In this document: positions 13,031-23,507 of the stretch, in pieces | How the letters are laid out: every line of letters starts with the position of its first letter | Numbering within the stretch: the first letter of the stretch is position 1 | Assembly (NCBI GenBank): GCA_019112765.1 | Contig: DXIU01000040.1 | Location: 1-64,000 of the forward strand | Reading direction: 5' to 3' | Length of the DNA stretch: 64,000 bases | DNA from: Candidatus Mediterraneibacter norwichensis | GTDB taxonomy: Bacteria > Bacillota > Clostridia > Lachnospirales > Lachnospiraceae | Position numbers and translations under genes: made by a program | Notes under the pieces: model-generated | What the model was told of the DNA's origin: nothing | Database searches by the model: none | Seen by the model: only the letters and a program-made list of their open reading frames with translations

Positions 13031-13534
13031 TTATTCTGTTATATCCGTCCATTTCAGACGGTGCAGACTGCCTGTTTCCTGCAGTCCCGGAAAGCCATTC
13101 TGCCGGAGCGCCTCATACAGGATTATAGCGGCGGAATTCCCCAGATTCAGCGAACGGATTCCGTTTCCCATGGGAATCCTCACACAGCGCTCCTCATTTT
13201 CCACAAGAATTTCTTCCGGAATCCCCGCGCTTTCTTTTCCGAACATAATATAGCAGTCCGGTTCATAGGACACCTCCGTATACATCCTCCTGGCCTTCGT
13301 TGTGGCCATATAAATTCTGGCTCCGGGATTTCTCTCAAGGAAATCCTGATAGTCAATATACGTAGTTACATCCAGATCCTTCCAGTAGTCCATTCCCGCC
13401 CGCTTCAGCGCCTTCTCGGACAGATGAAATCCCAGAGGCTCAATCAGATGAAGCCGCGCGCCGGCGGCCACACATGTTCTTCCGATATTTCCCGTATTAG
13501 CCGGAATTTCCGGCTCCAGAAGCACAATATTCAT
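13031..13534 (-). CDS. trmL: tRNA (cytidine(34)-2'-O)-methyltransferase
   Basis: MNIVLLEPEIPANTGNIGRTCVAAGARLHLIEPLGF; AAGGAG RBS before ATG at 13534. Confidence 0.95.
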   Translation of the reverse strand: MNIVLLEPEIPANTGNIGRTCVAAGARLHLIEPLGFHLSEKALKRAGMDYWKDLDVTTYIDYQDFLERNPGARIYMATTKARRMYTEVSYEPDCYIMFGKESAGIPEEILVENEERCVRIPMGNGIRSLNLGNSAAIILYEALRQNGFPGLQETGSLHRLKWTDITE

Positions 13535-13555
13535 TATATTCTGACTCCTTATCTC

Positions 13556-13595
13556 AAAGGGGTCAGACCCTTTTGGAAAGGGGTCTGACCCCTTT
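13556..13595. repeat. Tandem AAAGGGG-N-CCCCTTT palindromes
   Basis: AAAGGGGTCAGACCCTTTTGGAAAGGGGTCTGACCCCTTT. Confidence 0.85.
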
Positions 13596-13616
13596 TTCTC
13601 AAATTGTCTCTGTTGT

Positions 13617-14792
13617 CTATACATTTCGCTCAGCTCTCAGGCGCTGAATAAAATGTTCCACACGGCCCAGAGCTTCTTTCAGGTCTTCTATGGAATATGC
13701 GTAGGATATTCTCAGGAATCCCTCGCCGCATTCGCCGAATGCGGTTCCCGGAACGACTGCCACTTTTTCTTCCATCAGCAGTCTTTCGGCAAATTCTTCA
13801 GAGCTCATGCCGAATTCTTTAATACTTGGAAATACGTAAAATGCGCCGAAGGGTTCAAAGCACTCCAGTCCCATCCGTTCAAATTCGTGCATCAGGAACC
13901 TTCTTCTCTGATTGTAGGATCTGCGCATTTCCTGTACTTCATCCTCACAGCTGCGCAGTCCTTCCACCGCCGCGTACTGGCTGTTTGTCGGCGCGCACAT
14001 AATAGCAAACTGATGCAGCTTTGTCATCTGCCCGATAATCTGCGCCGGACCGCAGCAGTATCCCAGTCTCCATCCGGTCATGGCAAAGCCTTTGGAAAAT
14101 CCATTGATCACAATGGTACGCTCCCGCATTCCCGGAAGACTCGCAATCGAAACGTGTTCCGTGCCGTATGTAAGCTCTGAATAAATCTCATCGGACATTA
14201 CATACAGGTCATGCTTTCTTATAAACTCTGCAACCGGTTCCAGATCCTCTCTGGTCATTATCGACCCGGTCGGGTTGTTCGGAAACGGCATGATAAGAAC
14301 TTTCGTTTTCGGGGTTGTATGCTTCTCCAGATCCTCCACGGTCAGTTTGAATTCATTTTCATACTGAAGGGGCACCACAACAGGCACGCCGTCAGCCATA
14401 ACCGTACAGGGCAGATAGGATACATAACTGGGCTGGGGAATCAGAACCTCATCCCCCGGATCCAGCATACAGCGCAGACCAATGTCTATAGCCTCGCTTC
14501 CTCCTACCGTAACCAGCGTCTCATGTTTCGGATCGTAGGACACATGGATCTTCCGCTCCAGATAGAGGCAGATCTCATTTCTCAGCTCCTGCAGTCCTGC
14601 GTTGGATGTATAAAATGTTTTCCCTTTTTCCAGTGTAAATATACCTTCCTCGCGGATTCTCCACGGAGTATCAAAATCCGGTTCTCCCACGCCCAGAGAA
14701 ATTGCGTCCTCCATCTCGTTTGCCACATCAAAAAACTTACGGATCCCGGAAGGCTGAATATCTATGATCTTTTTTGATAATGGATTTCTCAT
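13617..14792 (-). CDS. Class I/II aminotransferase (PLP-dependent)
   Basis: INGFSKGFAMTGWRLGYCCGP Schiff-base Lys motif; MPFPNNPTGSIM. Confidence 0.93.
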   Translation of the reverse strand: MRNPLSKKIIDIQPSGIRKFFDVANEMEDAISLGVGEPDFDTPWRIREEGIFTLEKGKTFYTSNAGLQELRNEICLYLERKIHVSYDPKHETLVTVGGSEAIDIGLRCMLDPGDEVLIPQPSYVSYLPCTVMADGVPVVVPLQYENEFKLTVEDLEKHTTPKTKVLIMPFPNNPTGSIMTREDLEPVAEFIRKHDLYVMSDEIYSELTYGTEHVSIASLPGMRERTIVINGFSKGFAMTGWRLGYCCGPAQIIGQMTKLHQFAIMCAPTNSQYAAVEGLRSCEDEVQEMRRSYNQRRRFLMHEFERMGLECFEPFGAFYVFPSIKEFGMSSEEFAERLLMEEKVAVVPGTAFGECGEGFLRISYAYSIEDLKEALGRVEHFIQRLRAERNV

Positions 14793-15295
14793 TACGGTGT
14801 CACCAGCATCCTTTCCGACTCCTTGCGGGGAACCATAATTGTCCCGTGGTCTTTGTATTTTTTCAGGATAAAGTGTGTCGCCGTGCTCAGCACTTCATCA
14901 ATGGGAGAAAGCTTCTCGGATACAAACCGGGAAACCTCTTTCAGCGTCTTGCCTTCAATTGTCACAAGCAGATCGTAGCTTCCGGAAATCAGGTACACGG
15001 AATACACCTCCGGATAATTGTAGATCCGCTCCGCGATCCGGTCAAATCCCCGGTCTCTCTGCGGCGTTACACGGACCTCGATCAGCGCGGTTACCATCTC
15101 CACGCCTGCCTTATCCCAGTCAATCAGTGTATGATAGCCGCAGATGATTTTCTCTTTCTCCATCTCGGCCATTTCATTTGCCACATCCGTCTCGTTTACT
15201 CCCAGCATAACCGCAAGCTCGCCCAGATCCACGCAGCTGTTCTTTTCAATATCTTTCAATATTTCCATTCTCAGAGTTTCTTTTCTGTCGCTCAT
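14792..15295 (-). CDS. Lrp/AsnC family transcriptional regulator
   Basis: N-terminal HTH VDLGELAVMLGVNETDVANEMAEMEKEKII..., C-terminal RAM domain; stop/start overlap with aminotransferase. Confidence 0.9.
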   Translation of the reverse strand: MSDRKETLRMEILKDIEKNSCVDLGELAVMLGVNETDVANEMAEMEKEKIICGYHTLIDWDKAGVEMVTALIEVRVTPQRDRGFDRIAERIYNYPEVYSVYLISGSYDLLVTIEGKTLKEVSRFVSEKLSPIDEVLSTATHFILKKYKDHGTIMVPRKESERMLVTP

Positions 15296-15310
15296 AATGT
15301 TCCCTCCTGT

Positions 15311-16351
15311 TTATGAAATAGATTTTCCCGATTTATTTCCAAAAGGCCGGTCCTGCCGCCAGCACATCAGACTGTCCGGAGCGGGCCGGTCCAGATATCT
15401 TCTCTCGTCTCCGCTTGTGATCACCCGCGCGTTCTGCGCTCTGGCAATCCCAAGCCTGCCGGCTCGCGCGCCCGCCTTCTCCAGAACCCCCATCAGTTCT
15501 TCCGCATGCTCTGTAGCGATCAGGTAACTTCCCGCCGAGGTCATCTGATAGGGATTGATCTGAAAATACTCACAGATCTCCACCGTCTCCTGCTTCAGCG
15601 CCATAGCCTCCATGCTCACTTCCAGGCCTGTTCCCGATATCTCCGCCATCTCCCACAGCGCAGCCAGAATACCGCCGCTGCCGATCTGGCGGGCTGCGGA
15701 AATCAGCCTTCCGCCGCCGGACGCTTCCGCCCGGCACCCGGCAAGGATCTGTTCCGGCATCACCAGATCACTCTGAAGCGCTCTGGCCTGTCCGAGAAAC
15801 GAAGGGACAAATCTTTCCGCCAGCTCCTCTTCTGCTTCGTCCAGAATATGCAGCATCCCTTCCAGCCCTGTATATCCGCAGAGCAGGATCTCCTGTCCGG
15901 GTCTCATAATTCCGGTAAATTCCCGGCTGTCAGCCGCCCCGGCAGCATCTGCCAGAACTACCATCCGCCGGACTGCCGGATTCACCTCGCCCTGCAGACA
16001 GGTAAGTTCTGTTCCCATCCGTCCGCAGACTTCCTGCGCCCCGCGTGCCGCCGCCGCAAGCATCTCTTCTTCTGTTTCCTCCGGAAACAGAATCCGCAGG
16101 GATACTCCCTGAGGCGTCACACCCCGGGCCGCAAGATTTCCTGCCGCCTGAAGCACCGCGTACCGGGCCGTCCGGGGAGAATCCCCTGTAACGGAAGCGC
16201 TGCTCCAGACAGCAGCGTCTTCCGAAGCCAGGCGCAGGCCGGAACAGTTTTCTTCCGGAGACGGACGGAAAACCGAATGCCGCATTTCTGTATGAAGTTG
16301 TCTCTTCACGGACCGGTTCCAGGCCGTCTGTGTAATATTACCCGTTTTCAT
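15311..16351 (-). CDS. AIR synthase-related protein (HypE/PurM-like)
   Basis: C-terminal AIRS-like ISAARQIGSGGILAALWEMAEISGTGLEVSM; ATG at 16351 overlaps end of upstream vanW-family gene. Confidence 0.7.
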   Translation of the reverse strand: MKTGNITQTAWNRSVKRQLHTEMRHSVFRPSPEENCSGLRLASEDAAVWSSASVTGDSPRTARYAVLQAAGNLAARGVTPQGVSLRILFPEETEEEMLAAAARGAQEVCGRMGTELTCLQGEVNPAVRRMVVLADAAGAADSREFTGIMRPGQEILLCGYTGLEGMLHILDEAEEELAERFVPSFLGQARALQSDLVMPEQILAGCRAEASGGGRLISAARQIGSGGILAALWEMAEISGTGLEVSMEAMALKQETVEICEYFQINPYQMTSAGSYLIATEHAEELMGVLEKAGARAGRLGIARAQNARVITSGDERRYLDRPAPDSLMCWRQDRPFGNKSGKSIS

Positions 16352-17930
16352 CGGTCTCCTCCTCTGTTCCGCCGCTTCCTTCTGTATCTTCCCCATCCTG
16401 TGTTCCGCCGCCTTCCTTCTGGCTGCGTTTCTCAGCAATCCGGTTCATCACCGCTGTTATCGTTTCCTCATCCTGCGTATTCACTGCCTCTTCCATCTGC
16501 GCAGTCTCCTCCGCGTCATCTGACGCTGTTCCCACTGCCACGACTCTGTCCGTGGCCAGATAATAACTGTAATTGACCGCCTCCCGGCTGATCTCTTCGC
16601 CGTTTTCTGTTACGATCTTCCACAGCTGGGCAGTGTGTCCGGCCGTACCCTCGCTCTCTGTGTACATGGTTCCTATCTTTTCTGCCACTGCCACATAGGT
16701 GGTATGCTCCGGCTCTATGGTTTCCAGAGTCTCACTTTCATATTCCACTGTCCGTCCGGAAGGGCGGTATTCTTTTCCGTAAATGTAAAACGTAATTGTC
16801 CCGTTTCCGGCTTCCGCCCCGATATAAACCGGATTTTCCAGATTATTCTTAAATTTCAGATCTTTTACGCCTTCCGCTACAGCGGCATCCCGGGACGGAT
16901 CCACGTAAGACACCATCATAGAGTGCTCACACCGCTCCGTAATCTCAAGCTCGGCGTAGAGAAGCGCATTATACAGTGTAGTTGTCACCTGGCAGATACC
17001 TCCGCCCATGGACTCCACCACTTCATTGCCTGCATAAGAAGGCGCAGGCGCATATCCGTTTTCTTCTGTGTAGGGAGCTGTCTGTTCACTGGCTGATATT
17101 TCCTCTCCGGGCTGAAGCAATATGCCGTTTATATGAGCGGCTCCGGATCCTATATTCTTACTTCGTCCCTCTGAGCTTCCGGCATAACTGGTGCTGTATG
17201 TGCCCAGTACATCTGTAATATCTTCCAGATCCTCAGCCACAATGTCTGCCCGGGCTTCCTCCAGCACAGCCTGCACCTGCCCGCCTTTTTTGTCCCATCC
17301 GCTGCCAAGCAGATCATTCACAGCCGCCACTGTCTTTTCCAGGTCCAGCGCCTCTCCGGGCACATCCTCCTGTATGACCGCCGCGCCGTCCTTCCGGATA
17401 ATCGCCGCATTTTCCGGAGCGTCCAGAATACTGCCCATGCGGGTCCGGAGCACCTCTCCGGCTGACGCCTCTGTGATCTGATACTGCACAGGATAAGTTT
17501 TCTGTCCGCCTTTTTCCGAAGCTCTCAGAATTTTATAGCGGTCCACAAGACTGCCTTTTTTGCCGTAGTCTGCTGCCTGCTCTGTAATTTTCTCCAGATC
17601 TTTCACCGAAACTCCCAGTTCTCTGAGGGTCGCCCTTGCTTCCCTCCCGTCGTCCAGCGTGAAAACAATCAGTTCTCCGGACACCTGATCTGCTGCGGCC
17701 GTAACCGCAGATTCCGCCTCTTCTGCCGTCATGCCGGATACATCTGTCTCTCCGATAAAGACACCGTCAATAATAATATCCGGATCATATTTCTCAACTG
17801 TGCGCCGAAGCAGACTGTTTATAACAAGGATAACAATAAGAGCGGCCAGAGCCGCAAAAATTCCCAGAATTACAGTCCTTCTGCGCACTGCCGCAGCGCG
17901 CCTCTTTGTTGTCTGTTTCTTCTTTCCCAT
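16338..17930 (-). CDS. VanW family protein, N-terminal TM
   Basis: QPGEEISASEQTAPYTEENGYAPAPSYAGNEVVESMGGGICQVTTTLYNALLYAELEITERCEHSMMVSYVDPSRDAAV is a VanW domain. Confidence 0.92.
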   Translation of the reverse strand: MGKKKQTTKRRAAAVRRRTVILGIFAALAALIVILVINSLLRRTVEKYDPDIIIDGVFIGETDVSGMTAEEAESAVTAAADQVSGELIVFTLDDGREARATLRELGVSVKDLEKITEQAADYGKKGSLVDRYKILRASEKGGQKTYPVQYQITEASAGEVLRTRMGSILDAPENAAIIRKDGAAVIQEDVPGEALDLEKTVAAVNDLLGSGWDKKGGQVQAVLEEARADIVAEDLEDITDVLGTYSTSYAGSSEGRSKNIGSGAAHINGILLQPGEEISASEQTAPYTEENGYAPAPSYAGNEVVESMGGGICQVTTTLYNALLYAELEITERCEHSMMVSYVDPSRDAAVAEGVKDLKFKNNLENPVYIGAEAGNGTITFYIYGKEYRPSGRTVEYESETLETIEPEHTTYVAVAEKIGTMYTESEGTAGHTAQLWKIVTENGEEISREAVNYSYYLATDRVVAVGTASDDAEETAQMEEAVNTQDEETITAVMNRIAEKRSQKEGGGTQDGEDTEGSGGTEEETDENG

Positions 17931-18030
17931 TCCTGTCAGCTCCGCCCCGTTTCTGATCCCGAATCCGGCCGGACCGCTTTCGTCCGCGCCTTACATTTCT
18001 GTATTCTGATATATCGCTCTGCGCCGTATT

Positions 18031-18132
18031 TTATACAATATACGGCACAACCATCGTAATAATCATTGCCGCCACAATTCCTATAATGATAATAGATATG
18101 ATTCGCCTGATCTTTTTATCATAAAAATTCAT
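18031..18132 (-). CDS. 33-aa single-pass membrane microprotein (not in ORF track)
   Basis: MNFYDKKIRRIISIIIIGIVAAMIITMVVPYIV*; GAGGAG RBS about 10 nt upstream; directly downstream of the radical SAM gene. Confidence 0.65.
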   Translation of the reverse strand: MNFYDKKIRRIISIIIIGIVAAMIITMVVPYIV

Positions 18133-18153
18133 ATTTTTCTTTTCTCCTCTCCA

Positions 18154-19875
18154 TCATCTGCCGTCATTGCCGGAATCATCAACGCAGAAAACCGCCGCGT
18201 CATTTGTCAGCCTGTTTCTGCTCCGGTAATCGAACAGCAGCAGCCTCCCCCGCACTCTCTCCAGATGTGTCATCTTGCGGAGCTGGTTCCTGTCAAAGCC
18301 CTCATATCCTTTCAGATAACGGAATTCTTCTGCTTCCCTTTTATAAAAAGCAGAGGCTTCCTCTCTTGACACCCGGCTTTCTCCCAGAAAGTCCGGGCGG
18401 TTTTTCACATTATCCCTCAAATACAGGTCCAATGTCAACCACTCCCGGTATTCTTCTGTATTTTTCACCGGATGCTTCCGGATAAACTGATACAGAATCT
18501 CATATCTGGCCAGCCTGGAATGGCTGACTTTTAACAGGCCGGCAGATTCGTAGTACAGCGCAAGGGCTTCATACATGGCAAAGGGCGAGGAAAACTCTTT
18601 CTCCAGATGATCCAGCGTATGCCGGAACTGTGCGCTGTTATAGTAGACCTCCACCATCTCCTCCACCTGCTTAAGCCGGATAATGTCTTCGTAGGAAAGC
18701 CATTTTGTGGAAAGGACTTCATAAGGAGGACGGTCCTGGTAAATCAGCCCGTATTCCTGTGCTTTGTCATGCATGAGAGATCCTTTGAGCACTTTAAGAA
18801 ATCCGAGCTGAAGCTGATCCGGCTTCATGGCATACACACAGTTAAATGACCGGATAAAGCTTTCATAATCCTCATATGGAAGCCCTGCAATCAGATCGAG
18901 ATGCTGATGTACATTGCCGCCTTCCCGGATCCTGGCCGTAACCTGACCGACTCTGTCCAGATCCATCTTTCTTCTGATCTCGCGGATGGTCTCCCCGTTG
19001 GCCGACTGAACACCGATTTCAAGCTGTATAAGTCCGGGACGCATTTCCCGGATCAGCCGGATCTCCTCTTCATTCAGAAGATCCGCCGCCACCTCAAAAT
19101 GGAAATTTGTAATGCCTCTGTCGTGTTCTTTGATATAACTCCACACCGCCATCGCGTGATCGTGCCTGCAGTTAAAAGTCCGGTCGACGAATTTCACCTG
19201 AGACACTTCATGATCGATAAAGAACTGCAGTTCTTTTTTTACCAGTTCAATATCACGGAAACGGAGACATTTATCTATGGAAGACAGACAATAGCTGCAG
19301 GAAAACGGACATCCCCGGCTGGATTCATAGTAAATGATCCGGTTTCTGAAATCCTCAATGTGGCTGTACACAAAGGGAACCCGGCTCAGATCCATTACCG
19401 GCCGGGACGGATTGACCCGGACATTTCCCGCATCATCCCGGTACACAATGCCTCTGATCCGATCCAGAGACAGCCCCTTTTCTTCCTGACCGTGATAATA
19501 ATCCATCAGCTCAAGAAAGGTCTCTTCTCCCTCTCCGCACATAACACCGGTCAGGTGCGGGCAGGACTCCAGCATCCCGCTGCCGCTAAAAGAAACTTCC
19601 GGGCCTCCCAGCCAGATCCTGACATCCGGCAGGATCTTCGGAATCTCCGCAGTCACCTGACGGACATAACTGATATTCCACAGGTAGCAGGAAATACAGA
19701 GGATGTCCGGCTGCTGCCTGTAAATGTCCATCAGAATCTCATCGATAGTCTGGTTGATCGTATATTCCGCAATTCTGATCTCCTCTTTATATTTACACGC
19801 ATACGCCCGCAGGCTGTATACCGCGGGATTGGAATGGATATATTTCGCATTGATGGCTGCCAGTAAAATTTTCAT
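18154..19875 (-). CDS. B12-binding domain radical SAM protein (DUF4080 type)
   Basis: N-terminal cobalamin-binding fold MKILLAAINAKYIHSNPAVYSLRAY; CxxxCxxC cluster SSRGCPFSCSYCLSS. Confidence 0.92.
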   Translation of the reverse strand: MKILLAAINAKYIHSNPAVYSLRAYACKYKEEIRIAEYTINQTIDEILMDIYRQQPDILCISCYLWNISYVRQVTAEIPKILPDVRIWLGGPEVSFSGSGMLESCPHLTGVMCGEGEETFLELMDYYHGQEEKGLSLDRIRGIVYRDDAGNVRVNPSRPVMDLSRVPFVYSHIEDFRNRIIYYESSRGCPFSCSYCLSSIDKCLRFRDIELVKKELQFFIDHEVSQVKFVDRTFNCRHDHAMAVWSYIKEHDRGITNFHFEVAADLLNEEEIRLIREMRPGLIQLEIGVQSANGETIREIRRKMDLDRVGQVTARIREGGNVHQHLDLIAGLPYEDYESFIRSFNCVYAMKPDQLQLGFLKVLKGSLMHDKAQEYGLIYQDRPPYEVLSTKWLSYEDIIRLKQVEEMVEVYYNSAQFRHTLDHLEKEFSSPFAMYEALALYYESAGLLKVSHSRLARYEILYQFIRKHPVKNTEEYREWLTLDLYLRDNVKNRPDFLGESRVSREEASAFYKREAEEFRYLKGYEGFDRNQLRKMTHLERVRGRLLLFDYRSRNRLTNDAAVFCVDDSGNDGR

Positions 19876-20021
19876 AAAACAGATCCTCTTTTCCGGAGCA
19901 GTTCTGGTAATTCAAAAAGAATTTCCAGAAAATTTTACTATATTTTTTTTTGCAAGTAAAGAAACATGAACAAATTCATCCTCACACATTGACATTTCCC
20001 ATAAAACCATGTAAAATTAAG

Positions 20022-20287
20022 GCTCGTGCAGCCGGGGTGTTAGCGGTACCTTGTACCTGCAATCCGCTATAGCAGGGGTGATATTGCGCAGAGGGCGGCA
20101 GTCTGCAGGGCTGCCCCCGGTAAGTGACGTTGATGTCCGGGTCTCACGCGACGGGAACCTGTGAACCGTGTCAGGCCGGGAACGGAGCAGCACTAAGCAG
20201 GACCTTCCGGGTGCCGTGAGGGTGCCTGGGCTGAGTTAACTGCCGGGGTAACGCCTGTGGACCAAGTTCGAAGCGCAATGCACGCAA
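20022..20287 (+). ncRNA. ffs: Signal recognition particle RNA, large bacterial type
   Basis: Conserved core GTGAACCGTGTCAGGCCGGGAACGGAGCAGCACTAAGCAGGA; flanking Alu-domain sequence. Boundaries approximate. Confidence 0.93.
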
Positions 20288-20319
20288 AAAAAGAAATCTT
20301 TTTTTCAATGAAATAGCAA

Positions 20320-20355
20320 AAGAGGTACATCAGTCTTCACTGCGTACCTCTTTTT
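20320..20355. terminator. Bidirectional terminator-like hairpin between SRP RNA and tadA
   Basis: AAGAGGTACatcagtcttcactgcGTACCTCTTTTTT. Confidence 0.7.
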
Positions 20356-20416
20356 TCGTCCTTTATCTGCCTTACATCTCTTATCCGCCGTACAGCGCAC
20401 CCATCCCGCTAAGCGC

Positions 20417-20956
20417 TCAGTCTGCAATATCCTGCTGTCCGGCAGCGGATTTCTTCTGCATCTTCTTCCGCTCTCTCAGTTCCCGGAAAAATCCGGTCAT
20501 CAGTGCGCTGCACTCTTTCTCCAGTACTCCTGTCTCAAGCTGTGCCCGGTGATTGAATTCTTTCATATCAAGAAGATTCAGGATGGACCCCGCGCATCCG
20601 GCTTTCGGGTTCATACATCCCACCACCACCCGGGTCACCCGGGACTGTACAATGGCGCCGGCACACATCTGGCAGGGCTCCAGAGTCACATAAAGCGTAC
20701 ACTCTTCCAGTCGCCAGTCGCCCAGCTTTTTACTGGCCTTTCTGATCGCTGTGATCTCTGCGTGGGCAAGAGGACTTTTATCCGTATTTCTCCGGTTATA
20801 CCCCCGGCCGATGATTTTTCCGTCATGTACAATTACACATCCAATGGGAGTTTCATCCAGTTTATAGGCTTTTTTCGCCTGGCGGACAGCCTCCTTCATA
20901 TACTTTTCATCTGTCTTTCTCTGTTCCGTGATAATATCCTTCTTTTCTTCTGACAT
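20417..20956 (-). CDS. tadA: tRNA-specific adenosine deaminase
   Basis: SPLAHAEITAIRKASKKLGDWRLEECTLYVTLEPCQMCAGAIVQSR. Confidence 0.95.
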   Translation of the reverse strand: MSEEKKDIITEQRKTDEKYMKEAVRQAKKAYKLDETPIGCVIVHDGKIIGRGYNRRNTDKSPLAHAEITAIRKASKKLGDWRLEECTLYVTLEPCQMCAGAIVQSRVTRVVVGCMNPKAGCAGSILNLLDMKEFNHRAQLETGVLEKECSALMTGFFRELRERKKMQKKSAAGQQDIAD

Positions 20957-21037
20957 GATTTTCCTTTCCGCCTCTGTTCTTTTTTCCGGTTCTGCTGAAT
21001 AGACTGGAATGAAAAGAGACAAGACCAGAGGTATTAT

Positions 21038-22021
21038 ATGAATCCCGGTATTTTTTATTTATATGAATACGAAAATAACAGGCGGAGGAGAAACGTAGGG
21101 TTTATCAAAATCTCGCGCCGCTATCAGACCTGCATCCTCCAGATCCACGCCCGCGGCGTCTCAGCCGGCAACGGAGCGCCGCTTGAACTGTATGCATTTT
21201 ACAGGGACGGGGATGCCATGACCGGCACACAGATCGCCACACTAACCTGCTTCGGAAAGACTGTATCCGTCCGTCTTCCTGTATCTGAACGTTCATTCCC
21301 CGAAGGACGTCCTCTTTCTGAGATGGACGGTTTCCTCATCAAACTCCCCGGAGAAAAAACGGCCGTTTTCTGGATGGCCTCCGCATTTTTCTTCCCTGTG
21401 GATATCGGCATGCTCCGGCCTCCTGTATCTCCGGAAGGAGAAACGGAAGAGCCGGCTGTTCCCGCTCCGGGAAGTGACAGGACGGAAGAAGCCGGTTCCG
21501 ATATGGAAGAGGCAGTCCCCGAAGAATCAGCTCCTGTCCCGGAAAACATAGCTCCGGAAGTTCCTGAACAGAATGAGGAGTCGGAAGAACCGGAGGCCCC
21601 CTCTTCAGCTCTGGATGGAGCAGAAACGCCGTCCGGTCTGTCCGAAGATATTTCCAGTCAGGAAAAAGACGCCGTTTCCCGGAACTGCTGTTCCCCGGAT
21701 GAAAAGAAAAAGGCCAGAAAGATCCAGCGTTCGAATATTTCCATCCTCCCGCGGCGTTTCTGGTCCCTGGCCAACAACAGCTTCCTGCTTCACGGCTACC
21801 ATAACTATAACCACCTTCTGCTGGCCGAAGAGGCCGGCCGTCTGTGGCTGGGCGTACCCGGCATCTATGATCCCAGGGAAGCCAGAGCCGCGGATCTGTT
21901 CGGTTTTCCCCAGTTTACACGGGAATATGCCGCGCAGCTGGATCTGGAACCGGAAGAGCGCAGCGACAGCGATGATTTCGGCTACTGGTGCCGCTGTGTA
22001 GGAACCGGACGGATCGAATAA
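21038..22021 (+). CDS. Hypothetical protein with conserved N- and C-terminal domains and acidic linker (DUF6128-like)
   Basis: Long ORF; C-terminal WSLANNSFLLHGYHNYNHLLLAEEAGRLWLGVPGIYDPREARAADLFGF. Confidence 0.65.
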   Translation: MNPGIFYLYEYENNRRRRNVGFIKISRRYQTCILQIHARGVSAGNGAPLELYAFYRDGDAMTGTQIATLTCFGKTVSVRLPVSERSFPEGRPLSEMDGFLIKLPGEKTAVFWMASAFFFPVDIGMLRPPVSPEGETEEPAVPAPGSDRTEEAGSDMEEAVPEESAPVPENIAPEVPEQNEESEEPEAPSSALDGAETPSGLSEDISSQEKDAVSRNCCSPDEKKKARKIQRSNISILPRRFWSLANNSFLLHGYHNYNHLLLAEEAGRLWLGVPGIYDPREARAADLFGFPQFTREYAAQLDLEPEERSDSDDFGYWCRCVGTGRIE

Positions 22022-22031
22022 CCCTCTGTTG

Positions 22032-23438
22032 TCAGAGAATACCGTTCATTTCCTGATACAGCCGCTTTGCATAGCTGTCGGTCATTCCGCACACATAATC
22101 TGTAACAAGGAGCAGGCGGAGATAAAGTTTTTCCGCCTCGCTCTTTCCCTGTGCGTGAAGCCGGTAGGCATTTTTATAATTTTCAGATATAAATGATACA
22201 ATTCTCGCGTCAATCGATTCCGGCCTGTCATCTGTATCAAAGTGCAGAACCGCATGGACAAGCCGGTCCATAAGATAATTCAGAATTGTTGATTCATGGA
22301 CTTCCATTCTGTAAATCGCGCGCGAAGTAAACACTCTGCGGTACGCCATATCGCCCAGCAGATCCATCAGCTTTTCTCCGAATGTCCCGTAAAAAAGGTC
22401 TTTTCCGAAACTTCCGTCCATAATACTGTCATAATTTGATGTAAAACCGAATGTCGCGCAGCTGATCAGGAATCCCTGAGCGCTGACAATCCAGTTCTTC
22501 ACTGCGTAATCTTCCGGGCTGCTGACGCCTTTCTTTATGCCTCTCTCATAGAGCTGGCGCAGCTTCTCGCCGGCCCGGAAAGGAGACCGGGGCTCCCGGC
22601 CGTCCAGCACAGTCAGCTCCCTCTCCAGCGTGGAGTATGTAATGAAGCCTTTAACAAAAGCGTCTTCTATATCAGCGGTCTTATATGCAAGGTCATCTGC
22701 CGCCTCCAGGATATAAGTCAGCGGATGCCGGCAGTTTCCTGCTCCGGTAGCGGAGGTAATCCTGCGGAATACATCTGTATCCGCACAGTAATAGCCCATC
22801 TTCTTTTCCCGGATATTGCCGCTTTTTTCATTGATTTCCAGAGAAGATACCGGATATTTTATAATAGTATTCAGAAGCGCGTAGGTCAGATTCATCCCAT
22901 GCTCATCCACCAGGTAATGAAGTTTTGTCACCAGACGAAGCGCCTGCGCATTGCCTTCAAAGTGATAAAAATCCGCTTTCATCTGTTCGGTAAACATCTC
23001 ATCCAGCCGTTTTCCCTGATAAGAAAGAGCAGGAAGATTTTTCAGGAACCAGTCCCGGATCGCTTCTTCTCCGAAATGTCCGAACGGAGGGTTGCCGATA
23101 TCGTGTATCAGTCCGGCGCACTCCAGTATATGGGATATATCTTCTTTCATCCGCGGTGTAAACCCGGAATTTTTCTTATATTTCAGTATATTCTCACCGA
23201 TATTCTGGGCAAGGGATTTGCCCAGAGATGATACTTCCAGGGAATGCGTCAGCCTGGTCCGGATAAAGTCGCTCTTATCCAGAGGGAAAACCTGAGTCTT
23301 GTCCTGGAGCCTGCGGAATGAGGCGCTTCCGATAATCCGATGATAATCTTTTTCAAACTCGCTTCTCAGATCTGCCGCCCTTGTCCGCCCTGAACTCTCC
23401 CGCTCCCGTCTGTCAGACAATAACGTCCGCCATTCCAC
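22032..23438 (-). CDS. dgt: dGTP triphosphohydrolase (HD family)
   Basis: DKTQVFPLDKSDFIRTRLTHSLEVSSLGKSL...CAGLIHDIGNPPFGHFGEEAI. Confidence 0.95.
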   Translation of the reverse strand: MEWRTLLSDRRERESSGRTRAADLRSEFEKDYHRIIGSASFRRLQDKTQVFPLDKSDFIRTRLTHSLEVSSLGKSLAQNIGENILKYKKNSGFTPRMKEDISHILECAGLIHDIGNPPFGHFGEEAIRDWFLKNLPALSYQGKRLDEMFTEQMKADFYHFEGNAQALRLVTKLHYLVDEHGMNLTYALLNTIIKYPVSSLEINEKSGNIREKKMGYYCADTDVFRRITSATGAGNCRHPLTYILEAADDLAYKTADIEDAFVKGFITYSTLERELTVLDGREPRSPFRAGEKLRQLYERGIKKGVSSPEDYAVKNWIVSAQGFLISCATFGFTSNYDSIMDGSFGKDLFYGTFGEKLMDLLGDMAYRRVFTSRAIYRMEVHESTILNYLMDRLVHAVLHFDTDDRPESIDARIVSFISENYKNAYRLHAQGKSEAEKLYLRLLLVTDYVCGMTDSYAKRLYQEMNGIL

Positions 23439-23507
23439 AGCATTTCCTCCTTTCAGCTGACATTTGCCCCGCAGCCGGGCTGCGGGGCACTCATGTTTCT
23501 ATTTCGG

